A stretch of DNA of 25,398 bases from Chromera velia (GCA_018398765.1 JAHBMJ010001546.1:1187-26584), one strand, 5' to 3'. Counted from the first letter of the stretch, positions 10,190 to 19,440 are shown. Program-made: numbers and translations. Notes: generated from the letters alone by a model not told the origin.

Positions 10190-10324
10190 CTAAGCCTTTC
10201 ATGCAGAAAAAAACACTTCCAAAGAACTTTCTGATAAAAAATCTGGCTGAACCTCTCAAGTACCACTCTCTAGGCATCGGCTAAACAAAAAAAAAAAGAT
10301 CCCTCAAAACCCTTTACTTTTTTT

Positions 10325-10410
10325 TTTTTCAGTCAAACAACTGTTGTTTAAATGTTGCACAGGTGTTGTTCATGTGTTGCACAACTGTTGTTAAGTGTTG
10401 TTTAGAGTAG
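10325..10410. repeat. TGTTGTT-rich short tandem repeat
   Basis: About two and a half copies of a unit containing TGTTGTT, a short spacer and TGTTGCACA. It lies between two A/T homopolymer runs just outside the 5' end of LINE copy A. It may be part of an old insertion. Confidence 0.6.
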
Positions 10411-10639
10411 AATTTACTGTAGAAAAGTAAAAAAGAAGAAAAAAAAAAGATCTCCTCCTAGATCTCCTCTGATCATTTACTTTTTTTTCTTTTTTTTTTT
10501 TTTAGCTGACGCCCAGACTACTCTTTTGGTAAAAAGGGAAGACGACCATCGACACAACCGTTGACCAACTTTTTTGCAAGCTTAACCAAGCGGGTGGTCG
10601 CAACGTCATGAAATAGGAACACAGAGAATGATCTGACAA

Positions 10640-11120
10640 TCAAGCGGCAGCAGCATCTACCCTTGTAACTTTTGATAATGAATGAGTGTTGTGTTTTTCA
10701 ATTTTGTTGCGTACGTACTGTTGAGACAATCAAGAAATTTTGATTTAACACTTGCATTCATGCAACGTACTATAAGTTTATAACTAAAGAAATAAACTTT
10801 CTAGCAATTTAACTTTAGTAAACTTTAGATATGGTTCAACGCAGGGTTTAGCATAAAGTTTAAGAGAAAATCAATGAAGTTGCTCATGCTATACTGCTTA
10901 CATGCATATGGGCATAAATAATTAAATATTAAATCGCTTAAATTTGGGCTTTAATTTTTGCTTATCGTTTATTTAAAAAGTTCACTGTATGAAGTTGGTG
11001 CAAAGTTATGTCGGCAATAACTTATCTCTCTTGTTATTCCTTATCTTCCTTATAACTCAGAATAACACTAACATTATGTCTGGTTGTAGAAGTCATTAAT
11101 CTCACTGCACAAACAAACTG
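10640..11120. other. AT-rich spacer
   Basis: AT-rich DNA with no coding potential between LINE copy A and the hAT element. Nothing further was recognised. Confidence 0.5.
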
Positions 11121-11128
11121 CTGGCATC
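11121..11128. repeat. Target-site duplication, left (CTGGCATC)
   Basis: Identical to 12720-12727 and directly adjacent to the hAT terminal inverted repeat. Confidence 0.9.
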
Positions 11129-12719
11129 TACTGACCATGTTTGATTTGATTTGATTTGATTTGATTTGAGGTAGGGCTTAAGCTCAAATCAAATATCCAG
11201 TCAGGGAGGACCTAGTGTTTAAAGACCTATCAAATACGATCAAATATTTGATCAATATGACTTTCAACCTCAAATATGAAGGTCCCGAAAAAACTTTTTG
11301 CAAGTACCGATCTGTCACGCATGCTGATTCAAATGAAAAAACCTAAATCTTGATGGTTTGCTCTCAAAAAAAAACGTTTTGAGCTGCACCGAAATTGATG
11401 TTTCACCTCCTTTTACTTCATGCAGAGGTAAACCGATCAGCTAAACGTTTTCCCAAACAGCTGTATTGACTTTTCTGGTGCTGGAACATCTTTTACGGCC
11501 CCCTTTTTGAGCGTCTGCAAACATTTTACACCCCGTAAAGACATGTCACACAATCTGACAGGGTCGAACGGGAAGAAGGAGGCATTTGTTTTTAGAGCCG
11601 GGTACATAAAAAAAATATGGTGACCACTGACTTTCTAGCCAGTGCTGGCTGGCCTCATCTCACAGAAAACGAAGCATTGCGAAAGCTGGTCAAGGCACTG
11701 GACCCCCGCCACGATCTCCTGTCTGTGGGAAAGGTGCAGAGACTTCTGCTTCCAACACTGAAGAACGAGATTATTCTATCAATCAAAGACAGGTTGAGAA
11801 AAGCAGCGACCCGACGAGTGTCGATCACCCTCAACATGTGGTCGCATTCAGGAAAGTCAGGGTTCCTGGCGATCACAATCCATTGGCTGACAGAGAACTT
11901 TGAGATAGATTCAGCCTCCTTTTTAGATCCCGAGACGACAATCTACCACGGGGCTGAGCAGATCGGAGAGATGGTTCGAAAGGTCCTGAATCTGCTCGGG
12001 ATTTTGCTTGAGGAAGTTCTTGCTGCTACGTCAGACAGGGGGGGGAACGTTGTCAATGCGGTTGAGCTTCTTGGACTGCCATGGGTCCCTTGCTTGGCAT
12101 ATGTAATCTACAACACGGTTGTCACCGTTCTGAAAAACGACCCGGAAGCATAGAGAATCGTTTCGACAGCGCGGGAGAGTGCACCCACTCCTGGAAAGCC
12201 GAAAAGCCAGAGAAAAAGCTCTCAGCAGCTCCCACCACCGATCGATTCGATTCACATTGAAGAAAGTGATCATGAAGAAGAGGAAAAAGAAGTGCCATAT
12301 ATATAAAGCTGAGTGATTGTCACCTCAATTTTGGTACGTGCTCTAACTTTATCGTATCAACAAAAAGTTATATGTAATTTCAAATCTATCAATTCTACGT
12401 TCTTAATCTCTATTAGTACTAGAGTGAGTCTAGGAGTGAGTCTCAGTGACTAGTGTATACACACTGCCACACAGGCATATTTTTTTTGTGGAACTGATAA
12501 GTTATAATTTTATATATATTTTTTTAAATTTTTGAAACACACATCAGAAATGTTCTGATAACTATTGTTCATGAGAAAAATGATCAGAGAGAAGTAAGTC
12601 AGTGACTCAGTAAGGAACCCTAAGAGGTTAACCTCAAATCTTACCTCAAATATCAAATATTTGAGGTTGAAGCTCAAATCAAATCAAATCAAATATAATT
12701 AAATCAAACATGGTCACTA
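11129..12719 (+). mobile_element. hAT-family DNA transposon, decayed, with TIRs and 8-bp target duplication
   Basis: The ends are 11129 (TACTGACCATGTTTGATTT) and 12719; the reverse complement of the right end reads TAGTGACCATGTTTGATTT, 18 of 19 identical. Directly outside each end is CTGGCATC (11121-11128 and 12720-12727), an 8-bp direct duplication as made by hAT transposases. Just inside both ends are GATTT pentamer arrays, with further CAAAT/ATTTG motifs that may be transposase-binding sites. The element is 1591 bp, too short for a full hAT gene of some 600 codons. It carries one transposase fragment (11617-12153). Confidence 0.93.
11617..12153 (+). pseudogene. hAT transposase fragment
   Basis: The 178-residue frame starts at ATG in an A-rich context. 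Its order matches the central part of BED-type hAT transposases: an opening HLTENEALRKLVKALDPRH, then RVSITLNMWSHSGKSGFLAI (the usual reading is TLDxW, the Asp being the first catalytic residue), TIHWL, then ATSDRGGNVVNAVELLG (second Asp region, T(D)N..N) and WVPCLAYVIYN (usual pattern C.aHtlnl). The first Asp is Asn here (AAC). The BED zinc finger upstream and the C-terminal dimerisation region are missing. After the TAG at 12151-12153 the same frame stays open for about 50 codons (to about 12306) and ends in an acidic stretch, so the stop may be a later mutation. It is not expected to be active. Confidence 0.85.
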
Positions 12720-12727
12720 CTGGCATC
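12720..12727. repeat. Target-site duplication, right (CTGGCATC)
   Basis: Exact copy of 11121-11128 on the other side of the hAT element. The 8-bp length is the hAT hallmark. Confidence 0.9.
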
Positions 12728-13608
12728 TTAGTAGATCTCATCATCATAACGTTGCTGTGAGCCAACGCGGAGCTAGGCGCGGAAGAACTCATAACATAAT
12801 TAAATGCTAATCCAAATAGATCGATATTCTAATTCTAATTTGGACTATATTATATTATTTTAATTTTTTGGTTGAAAATTTGTTCACTCACTTTTTTTGT
12901 TTGCATGGCGGTGTTACTCCAGATGCTACCATGCAATTAATGCATAAACTGTCGTACAGACAGTAACAGACTGCATGCGATCGGAACGGAAAAATCTCAG
13001 GAGGAAGACTGACAAACACGTTGGAAGGAAGCGGAAAGGAGGAAATGAAGGGGGGGCGGCAGGAAGATCGAAAGGCCAGGGAAGGAAAGGGACTAGACAG
13101 ACTGTCCCTGTCTGGGGTTCCGCAGCGAGAGGTTCATGCAGATGAAAACAGTCCGATTCACCGAAAAGTGCAGAAGAATGAACACGTCCCCTTCCTTTGC
13201 ACTTGTTCCCCCCTAACTCCATGTAGGAGTGTCCCAAACAAACCGGTCGGACCACTTCGAAATTGTCCGTCCCAACTGGTGAAAAAACGTCCTGTCAAAT
13301 GGTCGCGCAGTCATGAATGCGCAACGTACCCCACTTCCCTACCTTCAATCGACTGCACCGCATGACTGTGTCTGCCTATTCACCCCCTCCCTTCCAAACA
13401 GGCAGATCTGTACCACAGTGGACGCATTCATTTGAAGCCATCCAACCGCGTAGATACCGCCCATTCATACTCCCAATCAAAAATCTCGAATTCTGTTTGC
13501 ATGTCCATCAGTCAGCCTTGCCAACAAACGGAGCAAACTTCTGCCACGCTTTTGCGAATTGTGGAACCACACCGCATGAATTCACACGCCAATCAATGAA
13601 TCAATCAA
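12728..13608. other. Intergenic region downstream of the repeat-protein gene
   Basis: The left 170 bases are AT-rich and the rest is balanced. Short open frames on both strands overlap and carry no motif. The right end has an (AATC)n run at 13594-13616 that overlaps the stop codon of the minus-strand gene. It probably contains the 3' UTR of that gene; no definite polyadenylation signal was picked. Confidence 0.45.
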
Positions 13609-14928
13609 TCAATCCTTACGCCAACTAGAATCCTGGTCTGCTCCAGGACTGGGCCGTCTCCCACCTGCAGGCGGTCGTCTGCCCTCCCCCTTCTCTTCCT
13701 TCTTCCTCCATCCCCCCTCTTCACCACTCGAATCATCCCCCCGTCTCCCCCTCCCGTCTCTCCCCCCCCCAGCCCCACCACGAGGAGGGGAGTCCTCCCG
13801 ACGACGCCACGTGCTGTCTTTGTCTCCCCCCCCTCCACGCCCCCCCCGACGGGAGTCCTCAGAAGGGCTCCGTCCACGCCCCCCACCCCCTCTCCCCCCC
13901 CGCCGAGAATCGTCAGAAGGACTCCGTCCACGGCCCCGCCCCCCTCTTCGCGAGTCATCCGACGGGCTTCTGCCACGAGGGGGGGGTCTCCTCCCACCCC
14001 CACCCCGACGGGAGTCCTCACTATCGTCTCTCCTGCGGGGACGGCGGGAGTCCTCAGAGGGACTGCGACCCCGGCCAGCAGGCCGTCGGCCTCCTCCCCT
14101 GCGAGAATCTTCACTGTCATCCCTCCGCCCGCGGGCAGGTGGACCCCGGCCCCCCCGACGGGAGTCGTCTGAAGGGCTGCGGCCCCTGGGAGGGCCCCGG
14201 CGTCCTCCACGGCGGGAGTCGTCACTCTCATCTCTTCTTCCCCGACCGGGGGGTCCTCTCCCCCCCCGACGAGAATCATCTGAAGGACTCCTGCCACGGG
14301 GGGGTGGGCGTCTACCCCCTCCCCTGCGAGAGTCATCGCTTTCGTCGCGTCGGCCACGGGCGGGAGGCCCACGACCACGACGAGAATCGTCAGAGGGACT
14401 GCGACCACGGGCAGGAGGCCTGCGACCACCCCCACGGCGCGAGTCCTCGCTATCATCTCTCCTCCCACGGCCAGGAGGGGCACGGCCTCCACGACGAGAA
14501 TCGTCGGAAGGACTCCGTCCTCTCCTGTCTCTGTCCCTTCGTCCCCCTCCCCTTCTGTCTGAACCGTCACTGATCGAGGGACTGCGACTGGGCTGCAGCT
14601 TTTTGCGCATTCCAGGGGGGATGTACTTTCCTTTCTCGGGTTCTTTTCCGGATCCTGCAGGGCTGGAGGTGCGAGGGGGGGGTGACCTGCTGGCTGCACT
14701 CTCTCTTCCTCTGGACTTTTCTGGCGTCTCCGATCGAATTCCATTTGGGACTTTCGGCTCTGCCTCGGGACTCACGACAACTTTGACGTCAGGCTGCACC
14801 GCACTCTTCTTGGGAGAAGACGCAGCACTTAGAACGGGTTCTAGAGTTTCGATTCCATCATCCTCAAGCTTCCAGGGCTTGTAGGATTTTAGTTTGGGAG
14901 GCTTGAAAAGCTTGTCAAGGTAAGCCAT
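13609..14928 (-). CDS. Arg/Gly/Ser-rich repeat protein with YIPPGMR motif (RNA-associated, putative)
   Basis: Single-exon frame of 439 residues. The start at 14928 is the first ATG; the frame is open further upstream but only with non-ATG codons, and AAGATGG is good start context. Residues 1-35 form a conserved-looking head (MAYLDKLFKPPKLKSYKPWK). Residues 102-108 read YIPPGMR, like the YIPP/YVPPxLR motif of several translation and RNA-processing proteins. Residues 137-366 are alternating units of about 19 residues, RGRSPSDDSRRGGRGPP and RRDDSEDSRRGGGRRPP. The first carries SR-kinase-like sites and the second acidic CK2-like sites, both embedded in RGG/RPP. The tail has three spaced tryptophans (W374, W407, W436) in WRR/WRK contexts, recalling the tails of eIF4B and eIF3a. 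It is likely a disordered RNA-binding protein of translation or splicing; eIF4B-like is a guess. The divergent neighbour starts at 15555. Confidence 0.82.
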   Translation of the reverse strand: MAYLDKLFKPPKLKSYKPWKLEDDGIETLEPVLSAASSPKKSAVQPDVKVVVSPEAEPKVPNGIRSETPEKSRGRESAASRSPPPRTSSPAGSGKEPEKGKYIPPGMRKKLQPSRSPSISDGSDRRGGGRRDRDRRGRSPSDDSRRGGRAPPGRGRRDDSEDSRRGGGRRPPARGRSPSDDSRRGRGPPARGRRDESDDSRRGGGRRPPPRGRSPSDDSRRGGRGPPGRGRRDESDDSRRGGRRGPPRGRSPSDDSRRGGRGPPARGRRDDSEDSRRGGGRRPAGRGRSPSEDSRRPRRRDDSEDSRRGGGGRRPPPRGRSPSDDSRRGGRGRGRSPSDDSRRGGRGGGGRGRSPSEDSRRGGRGGGGDKDSTWRRREDSPPRGGAGGGRDGRGRRGDDSSGEEGGWRKKEEKGEGRRPPAGGRRPSPGADQDSSWRKD

Positions 14929-15554
14929 CTTGACTGTTCCGAGACTGCCAGACGAAACTGCTGGCAACAAAAGAGCAAACGCAGAGCTCAAAAAACACAC
15001 TCGAGGGATCAGGGAGGATCGATTCCAGACGTGTCACTTGGAGGGCAAAGGAACAGCGGGAAACAAGTATCCACCGTGCTTTTTTCTTATATTAATATTC
15101 AACCAAACAATCTTTCTTGCTGCAAGGACGCGGCGGTTTCGAACAAAATCTGCATGTGATTTTGTTTGTTAGCTCGGCGTATCTCGCGGCGGCGGCCCGC
15201 GTGCATGCACGCGGGCACTTGCGCATGGTCGCGGACCCCGCGGCCGGCCGCCCAAGCTGCCTACAAAGATCTCCAAAGAGACCAAAAGAGGGAAAAATGA
15301 ATCTTCTGTTACAAGTTCTGATCTTCGAATCAAAGACTTCGATGGCCTGTTTGATTTCCGGCTTCATTTGTAGAGTGCTTTTTCCTCACAAGTACCTGCC
15401 ACAAAGAAACGTCGCGCTTTGCTCATTCAGCATTGAAGAGCCTTGAAAAATCACATTTGCGGACGGTATTGGAAGCAAGCGAGACGAGACAAATTTTGAC
15501 ACTCCACTCCTCTCCAAAGCCGATTGATCGAATCCAAACAGATCACACGGCACC
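14929..15554. promoter_or_regulatory. Divergent promoter region with GC-rich palindromes
   Basis: A 626-bp spacer between two head-to-head start codons. Its centre (15175-15255) is GC-rich. It holds a perfect 22-bp palindrome at 15195-15216 with core GTGCATGCAC, and a perfect 12-bp palindrome GCGGCCGGCCGC at 15240-15251. No TATA box is obvious. A shared bidirectional promoter is inferred from the gene arrangement. Confidence 0.55.
15195..15216. promoter_or_regulatory. Perfect 22-bp palindrome centred on TGCATGCA
   Basis: Each half reads GCCCGCGTGCA outwards-in. TGCATGC and GTGCAC are known binding cores of apicomplexan ApiAP2 factors, so a dimeric regulator is conceivable if the organism is a relative. 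The palindrome is seen directly; the regulator is inferred. Confidence 0.5.
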
Positions 15555-15879
15555 ATGGGTGACGATCAGATGTCCGCCTCTGAGCTCCGCAGGCGCTACG
15601 GTGAGTTTGATCGATGCGGACCGTGAAACATTTTCATCGCGCGGGGACTTGATGTTCTTCTTGCCTTCAATCTGTTTCCGTGTGTTGCTTGCTTGTGGTC
15701 ATGCAGGGCCTGGAGGCACAGCCAAGGACAGTGAACTGTCTGCAAGTCAACTGAGGGCGCGGCAGGGTATCGAGGGAAGAAACTTCTCGGGCGATGACAA
15801 CTCCATGATGGTTTTGCTAGGCGTGGGAGGGGTGATCCTGGTCATCGTCGTCTACTTCCTCTTTTTGCGGAAAGCCTAG
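15555..15879 (+). CDS. 72-residue tail-anchored microprotein with duplicated SASxLRxR motif
   Basis: Two exons: 15555-15600 and 15707-15879. The intron (15601-15706, 106 bp) has GTGAGT and CATGCAG ends and splits a Gly codon after its first base. The ATG lies in ACCATGG context. The product starts MGDDQMSASELRRRYG, and a second copy of the motif follows the intron as SELSASQLRARQG (motif residues 7-14 and 27-34). A polar linker precedes a strong membrane segment at about 49-69 (MMVLLGVGGVILVIVVYFLF) and a short basic end RKA. One C-terminal helix and no signal peptide suggest a tail-anchored ER or other endomembrane protein with the N terminus in the cytosol. The intron separates the two motif copies. 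I recall similar short proteins in alveolates but cannot name a family. An unspliced upstream frame from 15433 also reaches the same stop but reads through the intron and is less likely. Confidence 0.8.
15601..15706 (+). other. Spliceosomal intron
   Basis: GTGAGT donor and CATGCAG acceptor after a pyrimidine-rich stretch. Removing it joins two frames in phase and places the SASxLRxR copies in one protein. Confidence 0.85.
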
Positions 15880-16330
15880 CGAGCCCAGCCTGAGGTCTCA
15901 GCTGGGGTTGTGCGATGGGCGATAATGCGGACTCAGGCTTGTCCGCCGTGTGGGGGATGGATGGGTGGCTGAGGTTGGGGCAGGAGAAACTTTTGGGGTC
16001 AAGGAGGAGAATTTAGGGAATGCGAAAGATCGGTTTCGAGTGGAAATGAAGGAGACAGACTGAAGAGACCCGCTGACGTTTGACTGTTGCATATCTGTCA
16101 CCGTGCGAAAGTCTTTTGCGTGAACGTATTGCTGAATGCATTTGAATACGTGTAAATTGACTTCCCGATGATGGGAGAACCCGCAACTGTTCTTTTTGGG
16201 GGGTTGGAGAGCTTAGCAATGCTCGGTTCTCGCTCTCTCTCGACCTCGGAGTTCATCAGTCTTTCCTTTTCTCTTTTCATTGTCAAAAGAGAGCGTCCCG
16301 CCAGCTTTAGAGTCCGTCTCACAGTTGTGT
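15880..16330 (+). other. Likely 3' UTR and spacer
   Basis: Sequence after the microprotein stop. No gene was recognised and no certain polyadenylation signal was picked. Confidence 0.4.
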
Positions 16331-16339
16331 GTATGTGTA

Positions 16340-16830
16340 GCAGGAACCTGTGTACTTATCTTTGTCTGTCTTTCTGTCTGCCCCAAGTCATGTAGTCTGT
16401 CTGCATGTCTGCCCGTCTGTCTGGTGTGTGCAGCGTCTCTTTGCGTTTGCTGCAAAGAGAGTCTGCTTTGTCTGTGTGTGCCTCTGCCTGAGTGTACGAA
16501 TGTGGGGACACGTGCCTCTCTCCTGTCTATCTATGCTGATCAACAACTGTTTGTCCATCTGCCCATCCATCCATCTATCCACCCATCCAATCATCCATCC
16601 ATCCACCCATCCATCCACCCATCCATCCATCCATCTATCCACCCATCCATCCACCCATCCATCCATCCACCCATCCATCTATCCACCCATCTGTCCACCC
16701 ATCCACCAATCTATCCGTCCAACGAATGTCTGTGGAGAGGTCTGTCTGATGGCCTGGATCTGGCCTGCCTCCTTGTTCCATCTGTAGTCATTCTGTCTGC
16801 CTGCCTGCCTGCTTGTGTGTCCCGGTCTCC
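16340..16830. repeat. Microsatellite region: (TGTC)n then (ATCC)n then (TGCC)n
   Basis: TGTC/TCTG repeats run from about 16360 to 16500, a long imperfect (ATCC)n run from about 16555 to 16715, and TGCC repeats near 16797-16812. Long open frames on both strands (Cys/Leu/Ser; His/Pro/Ser/Ile; Asp/Gly/Trp/Met) are translations of the repeats. The plus frame starting at 16280 continues past the repeats to 17128 without recognisable domains. Confidence 0.9.
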
Positions 16831-17277
16831 TTTAAAGCACTTGTCTGAGTGTGGAAGAAGACTGGGTGGAAAAGATACGAAACAGATACGGTGCAGTCTG
16901 CCTCGCGGTGCTTGTGGGTGGGTGGGCGGGTGTTTTGGTTCTGCCAGCAACAAAGCAAAAGCCACAGGAAATTGGAGCATGCAGGTTCATCGGGCAGAAA
17001 TTCAGTCAGGAAGGAAGGAAGGATACGTGACGAGACGACGCTTTGAGGGCCTCCAAGGATTCACACACAGATCGACACAGGCAGAGGTCAGTCGGGAGCG
17101 AGGGCGCTTCTTTCGTTTCCCCAGTTGAAAAAGAGTCCACGGGCTTTTCAGTTGGGCATCAGTAGTTACATCACTTGAGACTGATGATTTTTTTGTTGAC
17201 AGATTTGTCTGAAATGAAGAGAAAAAATGTTTTCTTCATTTCTTTGTTCTTGCCTGCGTGGAATAAATGCTCTCGTG

Positions 17278-17858
17278 CTGTGGTGCAGGTCTCCTCGTAA
17301 GAAAAGACGATATAGTCTGCTTGGCTGACTGTTGCTCAGCATTACTGGGAGAGGGAGTCGCCGCCAGTTGGGGCCCCCTGCTTGGGCGAACAGCGGTGGC
17401 GGAAGGAGGTGTGTTCAGCGAGGTGGCTCTCCGTGATAGTTGGTATCGCGATCCGATTCGTCGTGAGAAAAAGAAGAAATTGATTCGTGAACCCATTTAG
17501 TTTGTTCAGCATGGTTCTGCGTCACTTCTGAATGTCATCATGCAGGACCCTGCAGGAGTGCCACGTATTTGGATGTGACTGCTTCCATCCACCCGAAGGC
17601 TTGTCTTCTCGCTGTCCTGCAGTTTGGACTATTCGGCGCCGATTGCACATATGGTACACTTTGCGTCTGCAGCTCTGCACGATTCCTCTCCGCTTCTCCG
17701 CTTTTTTTTTTTTTACCTCAGTCCATTTTTCCCCTTTTGATTGTAACTGGCTGTGACACAACCCCATGCGCTTGTCGCTGCAGCTGCTGGAGATTCTCCC
17801 AAGAGGCCAACGATCCAGCTTTGGGCAGTGCATGGGCCAAACGTAAACGTGACCGACG
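17278..17858 (+). CDS. Tentative spliced gene, function unknown
   Basis: Three segments join in phase. Exon 1 begins after TGTGGTGCAG at about 17287, or at the ATG at 17267, and runs to about 17480; it encodes VRKDDIVCLADCCSALLGEG and later SWYRDPIRREKKKKLI. Exon 2 (about 17546-17651) follows CATCATGCAG and encodes YLDVTASIHPKACLLAVLQF. Exon 3 begins about 17782 after CGCTGCAG and encodes KRPTIQLWAVHGPNVNVTD, staying open to 18124. The donors GTGAAC and GTACAC are acceptable. Alternatively exon 1 alone ends at a TAG at 17498-17500. A minus-strand frame of 234 codons (17522-18226) covers the same DNA, so direction is uncertain. IHPKA recalls hexapeptide-repeat proteins and HGPNVNV recalls type II dehydroquinase, but neither domain continues. 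Confidence 0.3.
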
Positions 17859-18124
17859 CAGTTTCCTTTTCCGAAAATTCCAGTCAGTTGTGCTTCTGGC
17901 TGTCTCCTCCTTTTGGTCGACTGCCGGTGTCTCACTGCGATATGTTGGTCGTCCGAATCGCTGTAACGCGATTGCTGGGTTTCATAGAGGGAAAAAACGG
18001 AAATGGCAGAGGCACCCTGTTTGAGGAAAGAGGAAGAGAAGGCTGTGTCCAGAATCACTTGATAGCCCGACAAACCAATGGGTGGGGGGCTGTGCCAAGA
18101 GCTCGATGCACTACAGTGAGATAA

Positions 18125-18720
18125 ATGTTCGCGCTTCGATGATTTCGTTTCTGGGCGTGATCTACATGCGCAATGCATGGGATTGGCTTGGTCCGTAGTA
18201 GAATGGCTTACCCTCGCCGCCTTCACACAAATCTCTGGTTCCCGAAATTGCTCTCAATTCCCTCTCATCTCTGCATGTGCGCGCGTCACCGATCGATGAC
18301 AAGAGACTCGGGTTGCAATCGGCCTGCATGAGCAAGGGACAAGTGGGCGTACGTGCCGGAGGGTTCTTCTTCGCGCCTCGAGTCTTTTGCACGCGCTCTC
18401 TTTTGTCGTGTGTGTGTCCCCCGATTCCAGGTGTTCTTTTTCCAGCTTGCTCAAGTGTAGGGCATTGACGGGGTTCCTCGCACTTTTTTGCTCTACCCTC
18501 CTTTCCTTGCTGCAGATTGAAGCTCGAAAGGGAACTGAAGGCCTGATTTAATTATAATTACCGAAAGAAGGAGCCACGCGGCAGTGAAGACCTTCTGGAG
18601 GGCCATTGGGAGAGCGCAGCATCCCTTCGATGCGTCGATTGATCAGCATCTTGCGGCTTCTGGCCTCCCTCACTTGTATCTCAGTTGTTGAATCCGACCG
18701 TGTGACCGTGACACCGCTAG
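18125..18720. other. Unassigned region, possible terminal exon at 18516-18551
   Basis: Pyrimidine tract plus CTTGCTGCAG at 18506-18515 looks like a good acceptor. The next 36 bases are open to a stop in two registers. It could hold the end of the gene beginning near 17278. Nothing else was recognised. Confidence 0.2.
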
Positions 18721-19107
18721 ATCATATAAACAACCAGGCCCGTTACCAGGGGGTTACAACCCTAGTTACAACCTATACCTTACTAGTAGGCAACAAACTT
18801 ATTGAATAGATTTTGAAACTTTAGCAAAATTTTGTTCCGGTGAGTCTAATTCTAGCCTAATTTCTGGGTCTGGTTCTAGGTTTAATTTGATCGGTTTAAG
18901 TAGATCTAGAATTAGATGAAGTTCAGTAATTTCTTAAGTAGTTTTGATTGATTGATTGCATGATTGATTGAAGTTTGAGAGCTTATATTAGGATTAGTAT
19001 AGTTTTAAGTATATATATATAGATATAACACTGTTCCTGTATGAGCACTAGTAATAGACACTTTTAGTTTGAACGTCTGACTCTTTCTGGCAGGGTTACA
19101 ATCACTA

Positions 19108-19440
19108 CCGGCAATGACCCTTCGCTGCCGGCAATTGCCGCTTTGCCGGCAATGGATATTTCTAACTTAGTCACTGCCGAAAAAAAAAAAAAGTAAGAAA
19201 ATAGGTCTCAAAAAAAAATTTTTGTCTGACAGTGCGGCATCCTGCGGCGTAGTTGCTATCACAGTGTTTAAACCTATAAACGGACTATGTACAGTGTACA
19301 TAGACTAACTCCAACAGATAATAACCCATGGATTTTATTATTGAACTTTAACTTTCTCTGCCATCAACTGCCAGTCGCTCTGCCGGTGGCGACAAGCTCT
19401 GCTGGCAATTGCCGTCCTGCCGGCAATCGCTCTTCTCTGC
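19108..19440. repeat. Direct repeats of CTGC(C/T)GGCAATTGCCG with GCCGGCAAT motifs
   Basis: A 29-bp block at 19125-19153 recurs at 19399-19427 with 25 of 29 matches, all four differences being C/T. Each contains the palindrome GGCAATTGCC and ends TGCCGGCAAT. Other GCCGG or GGCAAT pieces lie around them. The sequence between is non-coding. Confidence 0.7.

Larger units (their letters stand above)
7015..10285 (-). mobile_element. Non-LTR retrotransposon (LINE), copy A, near full length
   Basis: The element runs on the minus strand. Its 3' end is fixed by alignment to copy B: GATGCTTAACCCC at 7041 matches GATGTCAAACCCT at 20327, followed in element orientation by a (CTAA)n tail (7015-7038). Its 5' end is placed near 10285 because CCTAGAG(AG)TGGTAC there matches the start region of copies B and C. 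Coding order from 5' to 3': N-terminal region, basic linker, reverse transcriptase, C-terminal Cys/His motif. No apurinic endonuclease or restriction-type endonuclease motif was seen. At about 3.3 kb it is short for a LINE. It is broken by a TAG at 9695-9697, a TGA at 9596-9598, a frameshift in the N-terminal part, and another frame change near 7925-8100. Without endonuclease it may depend on nicks made by other means, or a 5' part may be missing in all copies. Confidence 0.85.

Noticed and set aside
13605..14744. 379-codon minus-strand frame in another register of the repeat gene
   Set aside because: Val/Gly/Ala repeats without a conserved head or tail; the register with YIPPGMR and WRK motifs is the coding one.
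13811..14884. 357-codon plus-strand frame antisense to the repeat protein
   Set aside because: It is the complement of a GC-rich in-frame repeat; its product is only Pro/Arg/Ser/Leu repeats and its open state follows from the repeat.
15433..15879. Unspliced 148-codon frame through the microprotein gene
   Set aside because: It reads through a clear GT-AG intron and loses the first SASxLRxR copy.
16388..16678. Minus-strand Asp/Gly/Trp/Met repeat frame
   Set aside because: Direct translation of (GGAT)n.
16280..17128. 282-codon plus-strand frame
   Set aside because: Most of it translates TGTC and ATCC microsatellites; the remainder shows no domain.
17810..17850. HGPNVNV as a type II dehydroquinase signature
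   Set aside because: The enzyme needs the following LLGxREP-like stretch and more, which is absent.
17522..18226. 234-codon minus-strand frame
   Set aside because: No motif, no good start context and no homologous pattern; the plus strand has an alternative spliced reading. Kept only as a caveat.
18945..18972. (TTGA)n as another LINE tail
   Set aside because: No LINE 3' end sequence adjoins it.
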